In this document: one piece after another, positions 28,036 through 38,200 of the stretch | Numbering within the stretch: position 1 is the stretch's first letter | Layout of the letters: each line of letters starts with the position of its first letter | Origin: an uncultured Alphaproteobacteria bacterium | GTDB taxonomy: Bacteria > Pseudomonadota > Alphaproteobacteria > HIMB59 > GCA-002718135 | Assembly (NCBI GenBank): GCA_902620285.1 | Contig: CACNHT010000003.1 | Location: 1 to 64,000, forward strand | Direction of reading: 5' to 3' | Length of the DNA: 64,000 bases | Program-made: the position numbers and the translations under genes | Notes under the pieces: model-generated | Told to the model about the DNA's origin: nothing | The model's input: the letters and a program-made list of their open reading frames with translations, nothing else | Database searches by the model: none

Positions 28036-28055
28036 GGGAGAGCAAATGCTCTCCC
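28036..28055. terminator. Strong GC-rich hairpin downstream of amt copy 2
   Basis: gggagagc-aaat-gctctccc perfect 8-bp stem. Confidence 0.5.
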
Positions 28056-28105
28056 ATTTATTAGTGACCAACTATAAGGAGTTGATGTGCTAATCACTAA
28101 ATTCA

Positions 28106-29392
28106 TTAGTCTCTAATGCTGTAAGCCATTACGCCTACTTCAGATTTATCAGTACCAAGTTTTTCAGCTTCTTCACTTATTCTAATACCAAAGAGCATTT
28201 TCATGATGTACCAAATTATAAATGATACTACAAAAACGAAAACGTTAATTGCTATTATACCGTAAAGTTGAGCTCCAAAGCTTGCTGCACTGTTAGAAAT
28301 TGGAACAACTAATGTTCCAAAAATTCCAGCAAAACCGTGTACAGGAATTGCTCCAACAACATCATCAATTTTAAGTGATATTAAAAGTCTTGTACCATAG
28401 AAGACTATTAAACCACCAATAGCACCAATGATCACTGCTAAGAATGGAGAAGGTGCTAATGGTTCTGCAGTAATTGCTACCAAGCCACCTAATGCTCCGT
28501 TAAGCATCATAACAACATCTGTCTTACCAGTTACTAGTCTTGAAATTACTGCACAAGCCATTACACCTGCTCCAGCTGCCAAGTTAGTATTAATATATAT
28601 TGTTGCTACTGCTGTAACATCATCAAATGTACCCATTGCAAGTTGTGATCCACCATTAAATCCGAACCATCCAAGCCAAAGGATAAATACACCAAGAGTT
28701 GCAAGAGGTATTGAAGAATTTGCAAAAGGCTCCATTGGAGTTGCTTCACCACTATCAGTGAATCTTCCTAATCTTGGGCCTAATAAAATTGCACCAGCAA
28801 GTGCTGCTGCTGCTCCTGCACTATGTACTAGAGTTGAACCAGCAAAATCTGAGAAACCAGCTTCAGCTAAGTATCCCCCGCCCCACTGCCAACCCATTTC
28901 GATTGGATAAATGAAACCAGTTAATAAAGCACAAAAAATAAAGAATGGCCAAATTTTGATTCTTTCAGCAAGTGTTCCAGATACAATTGAGCATGTTGTT
29001 GCACAAAATACCATCTGAAAGAACCAGTCAGAACCATCTGAATAACCTGTATCAAGAGCACTTCCATCACTCCAAGGAAGTGGAGATCCGATAAAACCGC
29101 CAGCAGGGATGCCGTATGCCATATTGTATCCAACTAGCCAGAACATTAAGCCAGCGATTGAATATAAGCCTATATTTTTTGCAGCAATTGTTGCTACACT
29201 TTTGGACGTAACAAGTCCTGATTCAAGCATTGCAAATCCTGCTGCCATCCACATGACTAAGAACCCAGATACAAGAAATAGGAATGTATTTAAAATGTAT
29301 TGCACTTCACCATCAACTTCGGCTCTTGCATATGAACTAAAGAGCATAAAGACGGCAAGAATGCTAATGAAATATATAGATTTTTTTAACAT
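28106..29392 (-). CDS. amt: Ammonium transporter (Amt family), copy 2
   Basis: GFLVMWMAAGFAMLESGLVTSKSVATIAAKNI, WQWGGGYLAEAGFSDFAGSTLVHSAG, GWFGFNGGSQLAMG. Start at 29392 preferred because GGAGG lies upstream. Confidence 0.95.
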   Translation of the reverse strand: MLKKSIYFISILAVFMLFSSYARAEVDGEVQYILNTFLFLVSGFLVMWMAAGFAMLESGLVTSKSVATIAAKNIGLYSIAGLMFWLVGYNMAYGIPAGGFIGSPLPWSDGSALDTGYSDGSDWFFQMVFCATTCSIVSGTLAERIKIWPFFIFCALLTGFIYPIEMGWQWGGGYLAEAGFSDFAGSTLVHSAGAAAALAGAILLGPRLGRFTDSGEATPMEPFANSSIPLATLGVFILWLGWFGFNGGSQLAMGTFDDVTAVATIYINTNLAAGAGVMACAVISRLVTGKTDVVMMLNGALGGLVAITAEPLAPSPFLAVIIGAIGGLIVFYGTRLLISLKIDDVVGAIPVHGFAGIFGTLVVPISNSAASFGAQLYGIIAINVFVFVVSFIIWYIMKMLFGIRISEEAEKLGTDKSEVGVMAYSIRD

Positions 29393-29419
29393 TAATCCTC
29401 CATTATAAATTTCACAGTA

Positions 29420-29440
29420 CATGGCTCACATTGAGTCATG
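29420..29440 (-). promoter_or_regulatory. 21-nt hairpin in amt copy 2 leader, candidate expression platform
   Basis: mRNA sense CAUGACUCA-AUG-UGAGCCAUG: 9-bp stem with one A-C mismatch, 28 nt from the first base of the start codon as in copy 1. Confidence 0.55.
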
Positions 29441-29484
29441 CGTTACTTTTCATGCTTAGCTATGGAAATTAAATAATAAGATCC

Positions 29485-29535
29485 GCGTTCCTTCGGTTTT
29501 AACCTACTTCCGATTTGCCTTAGGCAAATTGAACG
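29485..29535 (-). ncRNA. Glutamine riboswitch aptamer (glnA RNA motif), promoter-distal of tandem pair
   Basis: mRNA sense CGUUCA-AUUUGCCUAAGGCAAAU-CGGAAGUA-GGUUAAAACC-GAAGGAACGC. Confidence 0.85.
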
Positions 29536-29552
29536 ATTTAATAACTTTGCAT

Positions 29553-29603
29553 GCGTTCCTTCGACTTTCGTCTACTTCCGTCACCCCAAAAGGGTAATGA
29601 ACG
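29553..29603 (-). ncRNA. Glutamine riboswitch aptamer (glnA RNA motif), promoter-proximal of tandem pair
   Basis: mRNA sense CGUUCA-UUACCCUUUUGGGGUGA-CGGAAGUA-GACGAAAGUC-GAAGGAACGC. Confidence 0.85.
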
Positions 29604-29711
29604 TGAATACTGATTTAGTTTAATATTAATTTTTAGTAAGATTATAATCGTTAACATTAATATGCAAAAAACGCATATAGTAATATTTCCCTGTTTTGCT
29701 GTGAAAATTAG

Positions 29712-30863
29712 CTATTTTATTGTTGATAAATCAGTCCAAGCAGAATCATTATTACTAGAGTTAACACTTGCATTGATGAATTTCATAATGTGCAAACCAT
29801 CATCAATATTTGGAAGTATCTTTAATAGTTCTTCTTTATTTTCCTTATTTTGCATGACATCGGCAGCATCTGAATAAATTTGTGCAAATGCTTCAAGATA
29901 ACCTTCTGGATGACCAGCAGGGATTCGCACGTTAACTTCAGTTCCCTCAACTTTGATAGAACCACCTCTCGTTATTATCTGGCTTGCCTCTCCTACTTGA
30001 CTAAAGGTTGCATAATTTGGATTTTCTTGACTCCATTTTAATGCACCCTTGTCACCATAGATAGCTATGGTAAAATTATTTTCTTCACCTGTCGCAACTT
30101 GAGAAATAGATAATGATCCCTTAGCTCCATTATTCAATCTTATCATTATCGAAGCATCATCATCTAATTTTCTTCCCTGAACAAAAGTTGTAAGATCTGC
30201 ACTAACTGATTGTAATTTTAATTGAGTTATAAATTCTAATAAATGCATAGTGTGACTCCCAATATCACCCACACCTCCTGCAGTTCCACTTCTTGAGGGA
30301 TCTGTTCTCCATTCTGCTTGTTTATTTGAACCGGAATCTTCCTCTTTTGATCCGAGCCATCCTTGCAAATAAGATCCTTTAACAATTCTTATTTTTCCAA
30401 GTGCTCCATTTTCAATAAGTGATCTCATACCTCTAACGACAGGATAGCCAGAATAATTATGAGTTAAGAAAAAATGAGCATCAGATTTAGAAACTGCATC
30501 AACTAATTTATGTGCGTCTTCCATTGTAGAGGTCATTGGTTTATCACAAATGACATGAATATTTTTATTTAGAAATTCTATTGCTGGTGCAGCATGCATA
30601 TGATTCGGCGTTACAATAGAGACTACATCAATTCCATCATCTCTTTTAGATTCTTCCTCAGCCATAGTTTTAAAATCAGGATAACTTCTTGAGGGATCAA
30701 GACCAATTTCTTTAGCAGATTTAGCTGCTTTTTCTGGAGTTGAAGATAAGCAACCAGCAACAAATTCATACTTATCGTCCATTCTTGCACATAAACGATG
30801 TACAGCTCCTATAAATGCTCCTTGGCCGCCACCTATCATTCCTAGTTTTAATCTTTTTTTCAT
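29712..30863 (-). CDS. Gfo/Idh/MocA family oxidoreductase
   Basis: KLGMIGGGQGAFIGAVHRLCARMD, VVSIVTPNHMHAAPAIEFLNKNIHVICDKPMTST. Confidence 0.93.
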   Translation of the reverse strand: MKKRLKLGMIGGGQGAFIGAVHRLCARMDDKYEFVAGCLSSTPEKAAKSAKEIGLDPSRSYPDFKTMAEEESKRDDGIDVVSIVTPNHMHAAPAIEFLNKNIHVICDKPMTSTMEDAHKLVDAVSKSDAHFFLTHNYSGYPVVRGMRSLIENGALGKIRIVKGSYLQGWLGSKEEDSGSNKQAEWRTDPSRSGTAGGVGDIGSHTMHLLEFITQLKLQSVSADLTTFVQGRKLDDDASIMIRLNNGAKGSLSISQVATGEENNFTIAIYGDKGALKWSQENPNYATFSQVGEASQIITRGGSIKVEGTEVNVRIPAGHPEGYLEAFAQIYSDAADVMQNKENKEELLKILPNIDDGLHIMKFINASVNSSNNDSAWTDLSTIK

Positions 30864-30875
30864 TTAAATTTTCTC

Positions 30876-31928
30876 CTAAATACCTAAAAGTTTTTTATTA
30901 GTTTCTTCATCCATTCCTGAATCAGCAAAATCGTCAAACGCTTTTTCAGTTACATCGATGATATGCTCTTTTATAAATTTAGCACCCTCTTCTGCTCCTT
31001 GTTGAGGGCTTTTTATACAACATTCCCATTCTAATACTGCCCAGCCATCAAAATTATAACCAGATAATTTTGAAAAAATAGATTTAAAGTCAACCTGACC
31101 ATCTCCTAATGATCTGAATCTGCCGGCTCTATTAATCCATGATTGAAAACCTCCGTATACACCTTGCTTCCCACTTGGATTTAATTCAGCATCTTTTACA
31201 TGAAACATTTTTAATTTGTCATGATAGATATCAATATGATCCAAATAATTTAAATGTTGAAGAATAAAATGACTTGGATCATAAAGCATATTACATCTTG
31301 GATGATTACCAACCTTTTCTAAAAACATTTCAAATGTAATTCCATCATGAAGATCTTCACCAGGATGGATTTCATAACATAGATCTACTCCAGCTTCGTC
31401 GAATTTATTTAAAATTGGTTTCCATCTTTTTGCAAGTTCATTAAAAGCTTCATCAACTAAACCTTCTGGTCTTTGGGGCCATGGATATAAATATGGCCAT
31501 GCTAGTGCACCAGAAAAAGTTGCATGTGCATTTAGTCCAAAGTTCCTTGAAGCAACTGCTGCTTGCATTAATTGATCAATAGCCCATTCTTTTCTTTTAC
31601 TTGGATTACCTCTTACTTTTTCATCTGCAAATCCATCAAAAGGAATATCGTATGCAGGATGAACAGCAACAAGCTGACCTTGAAGGTGAGTAGATAACTC
31701 TGTCAGTTGTAAGTTATTATTTTCAAGAATTCCTTTTATATCATCACAATAATCTTTACTTTCAGAAGCTTTTTTTAAATCAATTAATCTTGAATCCCAT
31801 GAAGGTATCTGTACGCCTTTATACCCTAAATTAGAAGCCCATTTTGATATTGACTCTAATGAGTTGAAAGGTTCCTCATCACTTACAAACTGGGCAAGAA
31901 ATATTGCTGGGCCTTTTATTTTTTTCAT
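30876..31928 (-). CDS. Sugar phosphate isomerase/epimerase (xylose isomerase-like TIM barrel)
   Basis: GYKGVQIPSWDSRLIDL, VDLCYEIHPGEDLHDG, CNMLYDPSHFILQ, FHVKDAELNPSGKQG. Confidence 0.9.
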   Translation of the reverse strand: MKKIKGPAIFLAQFVSDEEPFNSLESISKWASNLGYKGVQIPSWDSRLIDLKKASESKDYCDDIKGILENNNLQLTELSTHLQGQLVAVHPAYDIPFDGFADEKVRGNPSKRKEWAIDQLMQAAVASRNFGLNAHATFSGALAWPYLYPWPQRPEGLVDEAFNELAKRWKPILNKFDEAGVDLCYEIHPGEDLHDGITFEMFLEKVGNHPRCNMLYDPSHFILQHLNYLDHIDIYHDKLKMFHVKDAELNPSGKQGVYGGFQSWINRAGRFRSLGDGQVDFKSIFSKLSGYNFDGWAVLEWECCIKSPQQGAEEGAKFIKEHIIDVTEKAFDDFADSGMDEETNKKLLGI

Positions 31929-31962
31929 ATTAAATCTCCATAATTATTTAAACACGAAACAG

Positions 31963-32691
31963 TTAGGTAGTCATTAAATTTTTAAAATTTTCGTATAATT
32001 TTTTAGTATTATAGTTCATTTCTTGAATATTATTTCTAAGCAATTTATCCAGTTCATCAATGGAGTTTTTGCCTAAATATTTTTCTAAAGCATTTTTTAA
32101 TTCAGGAACTTTGGACCATTTAATTATTGTGTTTTCATCTACTTCCATATGAAATTGAATGCCATAAGCATGGTTTTTATACTTAAAAATTTGAAATTTT
32201 GTAATATCTGATGAACCTAAAATTGTAACATCAGAATTATTTAGTTCACTTACCTCGTAACTATGCCATTGTAATGCTTTAATCTGATTATCAAAATTTT
32301 TAAAAAGTTGATCCTTTTTTTTATTATCTAAAATATTAATATTTAGAACCCCGATTTCTGGAGGATTAGATTTAATTACTTCACCGCCAAGAATTTCTCC
32401 TAAAAATTGACAACCTAAACAGATTCCGAGATATGGTTTTTGATTATTTAGAACAAATTCCTTTATCTTATTTTTTTCATCAATCATCCACGGATATTGT
32501 TCTTCCATCCAAGTATCCATTGGTCCACCTAAACATATCATTCCATCATATATATCAAGATTAACAGGAATCTTTTCTCCTTTATCCAATCGAATAATAG
32601 TTGTTTCAACTAAGTCTTCATTCATTAACTCTGTAAAGTACCCAGGTGTTACTAAGGGCGTATGTTGAAGAATAATTATTTTATGAGACAC
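31963..32691 (-). CDS. Class I glutamine amidotransferase (GMP synthase GATase-like)
   Basis: GMICLGGPMDTW, PYLGICLGCQFLGEILGG, YGIQFHMEVDE catalytic triad context. Confidence 0.9.
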   Translation of the reverse strand: MSHKIIILQHTPLVTPGYFTELMNEDLVETTIIRLDKGEKIPVNLDIYDGMICLGGPMDTWMEEQYPWMIDEKNKIKEFVLNNQKPYLGICLGCQFLGEILGGEVIKSNPPEIGVLNINILDNKKKDQLFKNFDNQIKALQWHSYEVSELNNSDVTILGSSDITKFQIFKYKNHAYGIQFHMEVDENTIIKWSKVPELKNALEKYLGKNSIDELDKLLRNNIQEMNYNTKKLYENFKNLMTT

Positions 32692-33121
32692 TTTTTTCTA
32701 AGTTGAGTAATCTTTTTTTTAACTTGATCCCCCCTCTTCCAGAAAATCCTCCAAGTTTACCATCGCTACGAATTATGCGATGACAGGGAATAATAAGCAA
32801 AAGTTTATTTTGTCCACAAACATTACCTACATATCTTGGAGACGTACCAACTTTTTTTGCTATTTCTCCATATGTTGAAACTTTACCATATTTAATTTTA
32901 GATAATTCTTTCCAAATTTTTTTTTGCAAAGGGGACCCTTCAAAAGAATAGTTAATCTTAAAATTTTTAAGTTTTCCAGAAGCATATAAATTAATCTGTT
33001 TCTTAATATTAATAAAATCAATTGTTTTATTTGTTTTGCCAAAACTAAGTGAAAAGACGCTGCCACTCTTTTTTTTTACTGTAATCCAACCTAGTTTAGT
33101 TTCAAAAGAAGCAATTTCCAT
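32681..33121 (-). CDS. ogt: Methylated-DNA-[protein]-cysteine S-methyltransferase
   Basis: GKVSTYGEIAKKVGTSPRYVGNVCGQNKLLLIIPCHRII (PCHR active site). Confidence 0.95.
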   Translation of the reverse strand: MEIASFETKLGWITVKKKSGSVFSLSFGKTNKTIDFINIKKQINLYASGKLKNFKINYSFEGSPLQKKIWKELSKIKYGKVSTYGEIAKKVGTSPRYVGNVCGQNKLLLIIPCHRIIRSDGKLGGFSGRGGIKLKKRLLNLEKSVS

Positions 33122-33175
33122 ATAAAATTAATAACATTATTGAATGAATCTATCAAAATAATTTATAGTAATTGT

Positions 33176-33382
33176 ATGGATGAAGATAATTTAAATCTAG
33201 AAATTAGAAAGTTTCTTAAACAAGTTGGTATTAGTTCTCAACGTGAAATTGAAAATTACATACGAAAAAAATTTAGTGAAGGAAATATCAAAATAGGTGA
33301 ATCGATAAAAGTATCTATGAATTTATCATCAGAGGATGGAGAGCTTAGTCATTCAATTAATGAAACTCTAAAAGTAAGATAA
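33176..33382 (+). CDS. DUF6494-like small protein
   Basis: MDEDNLNLEIRKFLKQVGISSQREIENYIRKKFSEG; start at 33176 preferred to the longer ORF. Confidence 0.7.
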   Translation: MDEDNLNLEIRKFLKQVGISSQREIENYIRKKFSEGNIKIGESIKVSMNLSSEDGELSHSINETLKVR

Positions 33383-33404
33383 ATATTTTTTAAATTTATA
33401 TAAT

Positions 33405-34658
33405 CTAGTTAATACGGGATTGGATTTTATCTAAGTATTCAAGTTTTTTTAATGGTCCTATGCTAGAAATAGTCATTGGTCTTGAAATTATTTTCTTTGC
33501 TATTTTCTTCACTGTATCAACTGACACATTATCAATTTTTTTTATAATTTCTGTCGGTTCTATTATGCGATTGTGATGCAATAACTGGTATGCTGCAGAA
33601 ACGCATCTTGAACTTGCTCTTTCTCTACTTCTCATTTGACTGACTTTGAGTTGAGCCTTACCCCTATTTACTTCTTTTTCATCAACATCATCTACACTTT
33701 TATTCAATTCATCACATAAAACTGGTATCAATTCTTGAATTTGTGTTTCTCCAGTTCCAAAACCTACACCAAATATTCCGGTATCCGTATAATTAGCACT
33801 AAAAGATTGTATACTGTATACTAAGCCTCTTTTCTCTCTAATTTCTTGAAATAATCTAGAGGACATACCTCCTCCAAGTAAAGAATCATAAATTTCTAGA
33901 GAGTAATAATCTTCATCAAAGTAGTTAATACCCTCAAAACCAAGCATTAGATGAATTTGTTCTAATTTTTTATCTTCTCTATATTCACCTGAAGTGAACT
34001 TTGCTTTTTCAGGAGTATTCATGTTACCTTTTGGTAAATTGTTTAATTTTGAAATAACTTCATCAACAAATTTGTTATGATCTACTTTACCTGCAGCACT
34101 AATCACCATCTTTTTTGGGTTATAATGCTCATGCATAAAATCATAAATTTGATCTCTTGAAATTTTTTCTATTATTTCTTTTGGTCCCAAAATAGATCTT
34201 CCCATTGGTTGATCAGGGTATGCTTTTTCAAAGAAATAATCATCCACCATTGATGCTGGCATGTCTAAGTACATACCTATTTCTTGTAAAATCGTGCCTC
34301 TTTCTCGATTTAGTTCGTCTTGAGCAAATGTAGAGTTTTGTAATATGTCAGTTAAAATATCAATACCATAATGTAAATCATCACCAAGAAGACTAGCTGT
34401 GTATGCAGTAATTTCTTTCGAAGTGTAGGCGTTAATATTTCCACCAACATTTTCAATTGTATCAGATATTTCTAATGCAGTTTTGGTCTTCGTTCCTTTA
34501 AATGCCATGTGTTCTAAGAAATGCGCAGCTCCATTAATATCCTTTTTTTCATCTCTGTTACCGACAGAATTAAAGATTCCCATATATGCAGTTTCTAAAC
34601 CTGGCATATTTTGAGTTACTATTCTTAATCCGTTTTCTAGTGTTGTAATTTTATGCAT
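33405..34658 (-). CDS. M16 family zinc peptidase
   Basis: GAAHFLEHMAFKGT (HxxEH), downstream E ligand region, GGGMSSRLFQEIREKRGLVYSIQS. Confidence 0.94.
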   Translation of the reverse strand: MHKITTLENGLRIVTQNMPGLETAYMGIFNSVGNRDEKKDINGAAHFLEHMAFKGTKTKTALEISDTIENVGGNINAYTSKEITAYTASLLGDDLHYGIDILTDILQNSTFAQDELNRERGTILQEIGMYLDMPASMVDDYFFEKAYPDQPMGRSILGPKEIIEKISRDQIYDFMHEHYNPKKMVISAAGKVDHNKFVDEVISKLNNLPKGNMNTPEKAKFTSGEYREDKKLEQIHLMLGFEGINYFDEDYYSLEIYDSLLGGGMSSRLFQEIREKRGLVYSIQSFSANYTDTGIFGVGFGTGETQIQELIPVLCDELNKSVDDVDEKEVNRGKAQLKVSQMRSRERASSRCVSAAYQLLHHNRIIEPTEIIKKIDNVSVDTVKKIAKKIISRPMTISSIGPLKKLEYLDKIQSRIN

Positions 34659-36027
34659 TGCTTATTTTTTCCAAGATGAAGTTTTTTACATCCATAGTAC
34701 TATTGGGTAATATAGTCATCTTTTCCTCTTTATCAAAGAGATTGCTCAATTCTTTTGGTATATCAATTTCTTTATTAATTGCTTTATTCACAGCTTTGTC
34801 AAATTTTGCAGGATGTGCACAAACCAAAGATACCCAGGCTTCATCATCTTTTTTATCTAATAATACTTTTAGTCCTGTTGCAGTATGTGGATCAGCAATA
34901 TAATTATATTTTTCATATACATATTTAATTGTTTCCAGAGTCTGGTTATCATCAATTGAGGAAGCCTTATATATTTGCTGAAACTTAGCTAAAACAGAGT
35001 CATCAAATTGATAAAAACCTTTTGATGAAAAGCTTTCAAATACTTCATTTACTCTTTTGCTATCTCTATTTAGGCTTTCAAAAATTTGTCTCTCAAAATT
35101 ACTTGAAACTTGTATATCCATACTAGGGCTAAATGTTTGAGAAACAGATTTTTTTTTCATTTCTCCAGTGTCTACTATGGACTTCAAGATATCATTAGAA
35201 TTAGTTGCAATATGTAAATGACCAATAGGTAATCCCATTTGTTTAGCAACAAAGGCAGAAAAGATATTGCCAAAGTTTCCCGAAGGAACAATAAAATTTA
35301 TTTGATGCTTATCAGTTTGTAAATAAGACCAAAAATAATAAACTACTTGGGCAATTAATCGTGCCCAGTTTATAGAGTTTACTGCAGTTAAAGAAGTAGA
35401 CACTTGTATTTCATCATCTACAAATAGTTCTTTGACAATTTTTTGACAATCATCAAAATTACCATCTACAGCAATATTAAAAATATTCTTATCAATTACT
35501 GTAGTCATTTGTTTTTGTTGAATAGGTGATACTTTATTATGAGGATGTAGAATAAATACATTTATATCTTTTTTTGATTTGAAAGAATGAATTGCAGCTG
35601 ACCCAGTATCACCAGAAGTTGCGCCTAAAACAGTAATTTTTTTTGGAGACATCTCTAAACTTGTAGAAAATAGGTTACCAAGAAATTGTAAAGCGTAATC
35701 TTTAAAAGCATAAGTAGGCCCATAAATTAATTCTAATAAAAATTTATTATTTTCTAATTCTACTAATGGAGCTATTTTTTCATGATTAAAATTTGAATAG
35801 GTTTCATTTAAAATTTTTTGTAGATCTAATTTTTCTATATTTTCATTAACATAAGGAAAAATAATTTCACATGCCACTTCTTCGTATGATTTATTTTTTA
35901 AACTTAGTAAGTCTATTTTGGGCCAGCTTTGTGGTAAATAGAGACCGCCATCTCTCGATAATCCTTGATAAAGAATATCGTTAAATGATCTGCTTAGAGA
36001 ATCATCTCTTGTACTTAAATATTTCAT
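34651..36027 (-). CDS. thrC: Threonine synthase
   Basis: MKYLSTRDDSLSRSFNDILYQGLSRDGGLYLPQSWP, PTYAFKDYALQFLGNLF, TSGDTGSAAIHSF. Confidence 0.96.
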   Translation of the reverse strand: MKYLSTRDDSLSRSFNDILYQGLSRDGGLYLPQSWPKIDLLSLKNKSYEEVACEIIFPYVNENIEKLDLQKILNETYSNFNHEKIAPLVELENNKFLLELIYGPTYAFKDYALQFLGNLFSTSLEMSPKKITVLGATSGDTGSAAIHSFKSKKDINVFILHPHNKVSPIQQKQMTTVIDKNIFNIAVDGNFDDCQKIVKELFVDDEIQVSTSLTAVNSINWARLIAQVVYYFWSYLQTDKHQINFIVPSGNFGNIFSAFVAKQMGLPIGHLHIATNSNDILKSIVDTGEMKKKSVSQTFSPSMDIQVSSNFERQIFESLNRDSKRVNEVFESFSSKGFYQFDDSVLAKFQQIYKASSIDDNQTLETIKYVYEKYNYIADPHTATGLKVLLDKKDDEAWVSLVCAHPAKFDKAVNKAINKEIDIPKELSNLFDKEEKMTILPNSTMDVKNFILEKISNA

Positions 36028-37505
36028 TAAAGATAGCGATTAGTAATATATTCTTTGAAATATTTAGCATTTAAAGGCGACTTTGTAACCTGTTCTAAAA
36101 CCTCATTAGTTGAAAAAAAACTAGCTTTTTCATGGATATTTTTTTTAAGCCAATTTACTAAATTTGAAAATTCACCATTTTCTATTTCATTATCTAATTC
36201 CTTTTGATCAGTTCTCAATTGAGATGCAAATTGAGCAGCAGTGAGTGCTCCTAATGAATATGTTGGAAAGTATCCAAATAATCCAGCAAACCAATGAATA
36301 TCTTGTAAACATCCATCAGTATCTTTGTTTATCGATAAATTAAATAATCTATTAAATTCATCATTCCAAGCATCTGGGATGTCTGCAATATTTATTTCAT
36401 TGTTAAAAATTTTTCTTTCTAAATTAAATCTTAAAATAATATGCAAGGGATAGGTTACTTCATCCGACTCAACTCTTATAAAAGATTTATTTACTCGAGT
36501 ACCTAATTTGTAAAGATTGTCTGGGTTTGTAGCTTTATCTTTAATATTAAATTTTTTATTTAAAGTATTAGATAAAAATTTTTTAAAGGCTAAAGATCTA
36601 GTGATTTGCATTTCAATTAATAGTGATTGACTTTCATGCATGGCCATCCCTCTAGATTTGCCTGCTGGCTGATGTATCCAATCTTTTGGTAAGTTTAGCT
36701 CATATAATGCATGTCCAGTTTCATGCATAACACCATCTAAAGATGAAAATGGATTTTCATTATTATATCTTGTTGTAATTCTAACATCATTTGTAGATCC
36801 TCCACAAAAAGGGTGAACGCTTTTATCAAGTCTTCCTCTTGTAAAATCAAAACCTATTTGTTTCATTATATATTCAGAAATATTTTTCTGCATTTCTTCA
36901 TCAATACTTGTTTCAAATTGAAATGTTTCTTCTTTTTTTTGCTTATCAATAATTTTATCAATAAGTGGTGTGAGAAATTTTTGTAAATCATCAAATACTT
37001 CAGATATTTTATTTTCTTCTAGTGAAGGTTCAAATTTATTTATTAGTGCTTCATAAGGAGAAGCTTTAAAAGTTTCCCCTAAAATATTTGCTTCTTCTTT
37101 TGTTAAATTTATAAGTTCTTCTAAATCTTTTTTTACTAAATTAAATTCCGACTTTTCCCTTGCCTCTTGCCAAACACCTTCACATTTAGCTGAAGATTTT
37201 GAAATTTTTTCTACAAGCTCCGTTGGAATAGCAGAAGCTAATTTATATTCTCTATCCATTTCATTTAAGTTTTTCTGATCACTGTTATTTAGATTGAGAT
37301 TCTTTGAGTCTTCAATTAAATCACCAACTTCAGAAGATGAAATTTTACTATGACTAAGTTTTGATAAATAGGCTAATTGATCTGATCTTTGATCTCTTGA
37401 GCTGCTCGGCATCATTGTTGCCATATCCCAGTGTAAAATACCTGCAATATCTGATGTCAATGAAGCTTCATTAAAGATCTCTTTAAGTTTTAAATATTTT
37501 TTCAT
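36027..37505 (-). CDS. Carboxypeptidase M32 (Taq-type)
   Basis: GVMHETGHALYELN (HExxH), DVRITTRYNNENPFSSLDG, ESDEVTYPLHIILRFNLE. Confidence 0.95.
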   Translation of the reverse strand: MKKYLKLKEIFNEASLTSDIAGILHWDMATMMPSSSRDQRSDQLAYLSKLSHSKISSSEVGDLIEDSKNLNLNNSDQKNLNEMDREYKLASAIPTELVEKISKSSAKCEGVWQEAREKSEFNLVKKDLEELINLTKEEANILGETFKASPYEALINKFEPSLEENKISEVFDDLQKFLTPLIDKIIDKQKKEETFQFETSIDEEMQKNISEYIMKQIGFDFTRGRLDKSVHPFCGGSTNDVRITTRYNNENPFSSLDGVMHETGHALYELNLPKDWIHQPAGKSRGMAMHESQSLLIEMQITRSLAFKKFLSNTLNKKFNIKDKATNPDNLYKLGTRVNKSFIRVESDEVTYPLHIILRFNLERKIFNNEINIADIPDAWNDEFNRLFNLSINKDTDGCLQDIHWFAGLFGYFPTYSLGALTAAQFASQLRTDQKELDNEIENGEFSNLVNWLKKNIHEKASFFSTNEVLEQVTKSPLNAKYFKEYITNRYL

Positions 37506-38143
37506 TTTTTCTTCCTAAATAAATAAATTATAAAAATAATCAAAAAAGAAAAACTCATCAAAAACCATGTGATTGCATACTGCAAGTGATTATTTGAAAA
37601 ATTATGATTTTGAGATGATGGTATTAAGAAATTCTCTGCATAATTGCTCATATTTTTAATAAAAAATTTCTGATTGATCTTAACATTTAAGAAAGTTTGA
37701 ATTTGCTCCAAATCATAATAATACCATTCATTTGAAGAGATAGAATTCTCGGGAGTAAACATCATTTTTTGAGTTGGATATCGGATGTATCCTAGAATTT
37801 CAGCATTTAATATTTCATTATTGTCTTTAAAATAATCATATTTACTTTCCTCAAACCAACCTTCATCAATTAAATAATTATTACCATGATTATCTGACAA
37901 TAAACTGGCTATTCTAACACCAGAAATCCCATTCAATGTTTTAGCCGGGAAAAAAATTTTTTTACTTCTGTCAACAGTTCCTAAAGTGATAACTTTAGTA
38001 AACTCATCAATGTTTGGATACTTCATTTTTCCCATTGATAGTGACAGTGGTTTTTGATCCTTTAGTTCATTAAATTCGGCTATAATTTTTTCTTTCCATT
38101 CCAGTCTTTGCAATTGCCAAATTCCCAAAAATATTGTCAGCAC
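37502..38143 (-). CDS. SURF1 family cytochrome oxidase assembly protein
   Basis: LGIWQLQRLEWKEKIIAEF near N-terminus, C-terminal HLQYAITWFLMSFSFLIIFIIYLFRKKK. Confidence 0.9.
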   Translation of the reverse strand: MLTIFLGIWQLQRLEWKEKIIAEFNELKDQKPLSLSMGKMKYPNIDEFTKVITLGTVDRSKKIFFPAKTLNGISGVRIASLLSDNHGNNYLIDEGWFEESKYDYFKDNNEILNAEILGYIRYPTQKMMFTPENSISSNEWYYYDLEQIQTFLNVKINQKFFIKNMSNYAENFLIPSSQNHNFSNNHLQYAITWFLMSFSFLIIFIIYLFRKKK

Positions 38144-38200
38144 AATACAAAATAAACTAAATAAACTAAATAAAATAAATTTTATTAGAAAGTTTTTAAT

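Noticed and set aside
28056-28105. Inverted repeat TTAGTGA...TCACTAA near the end of amt copy 2
   Set aside because: Best explained as part of the downstream terminator/intergenic structure; too short to support a separate element.
28428-28910. 160-aa plus-strand ORF inside amt copy 2
   Set aside because: Antisense to a clear Amt coding region; low-complexity Ala/Pro/Ser composition typical of an antisense shadow ORF.
27375-29640. Near-identical leaders interpreted as a mobile repeat or CRISPR-like array
   Set aside because: The repeated blocks match tandem glutamine aptamer architecture with covarying stems; there are no spacers, cas genes or transposase.
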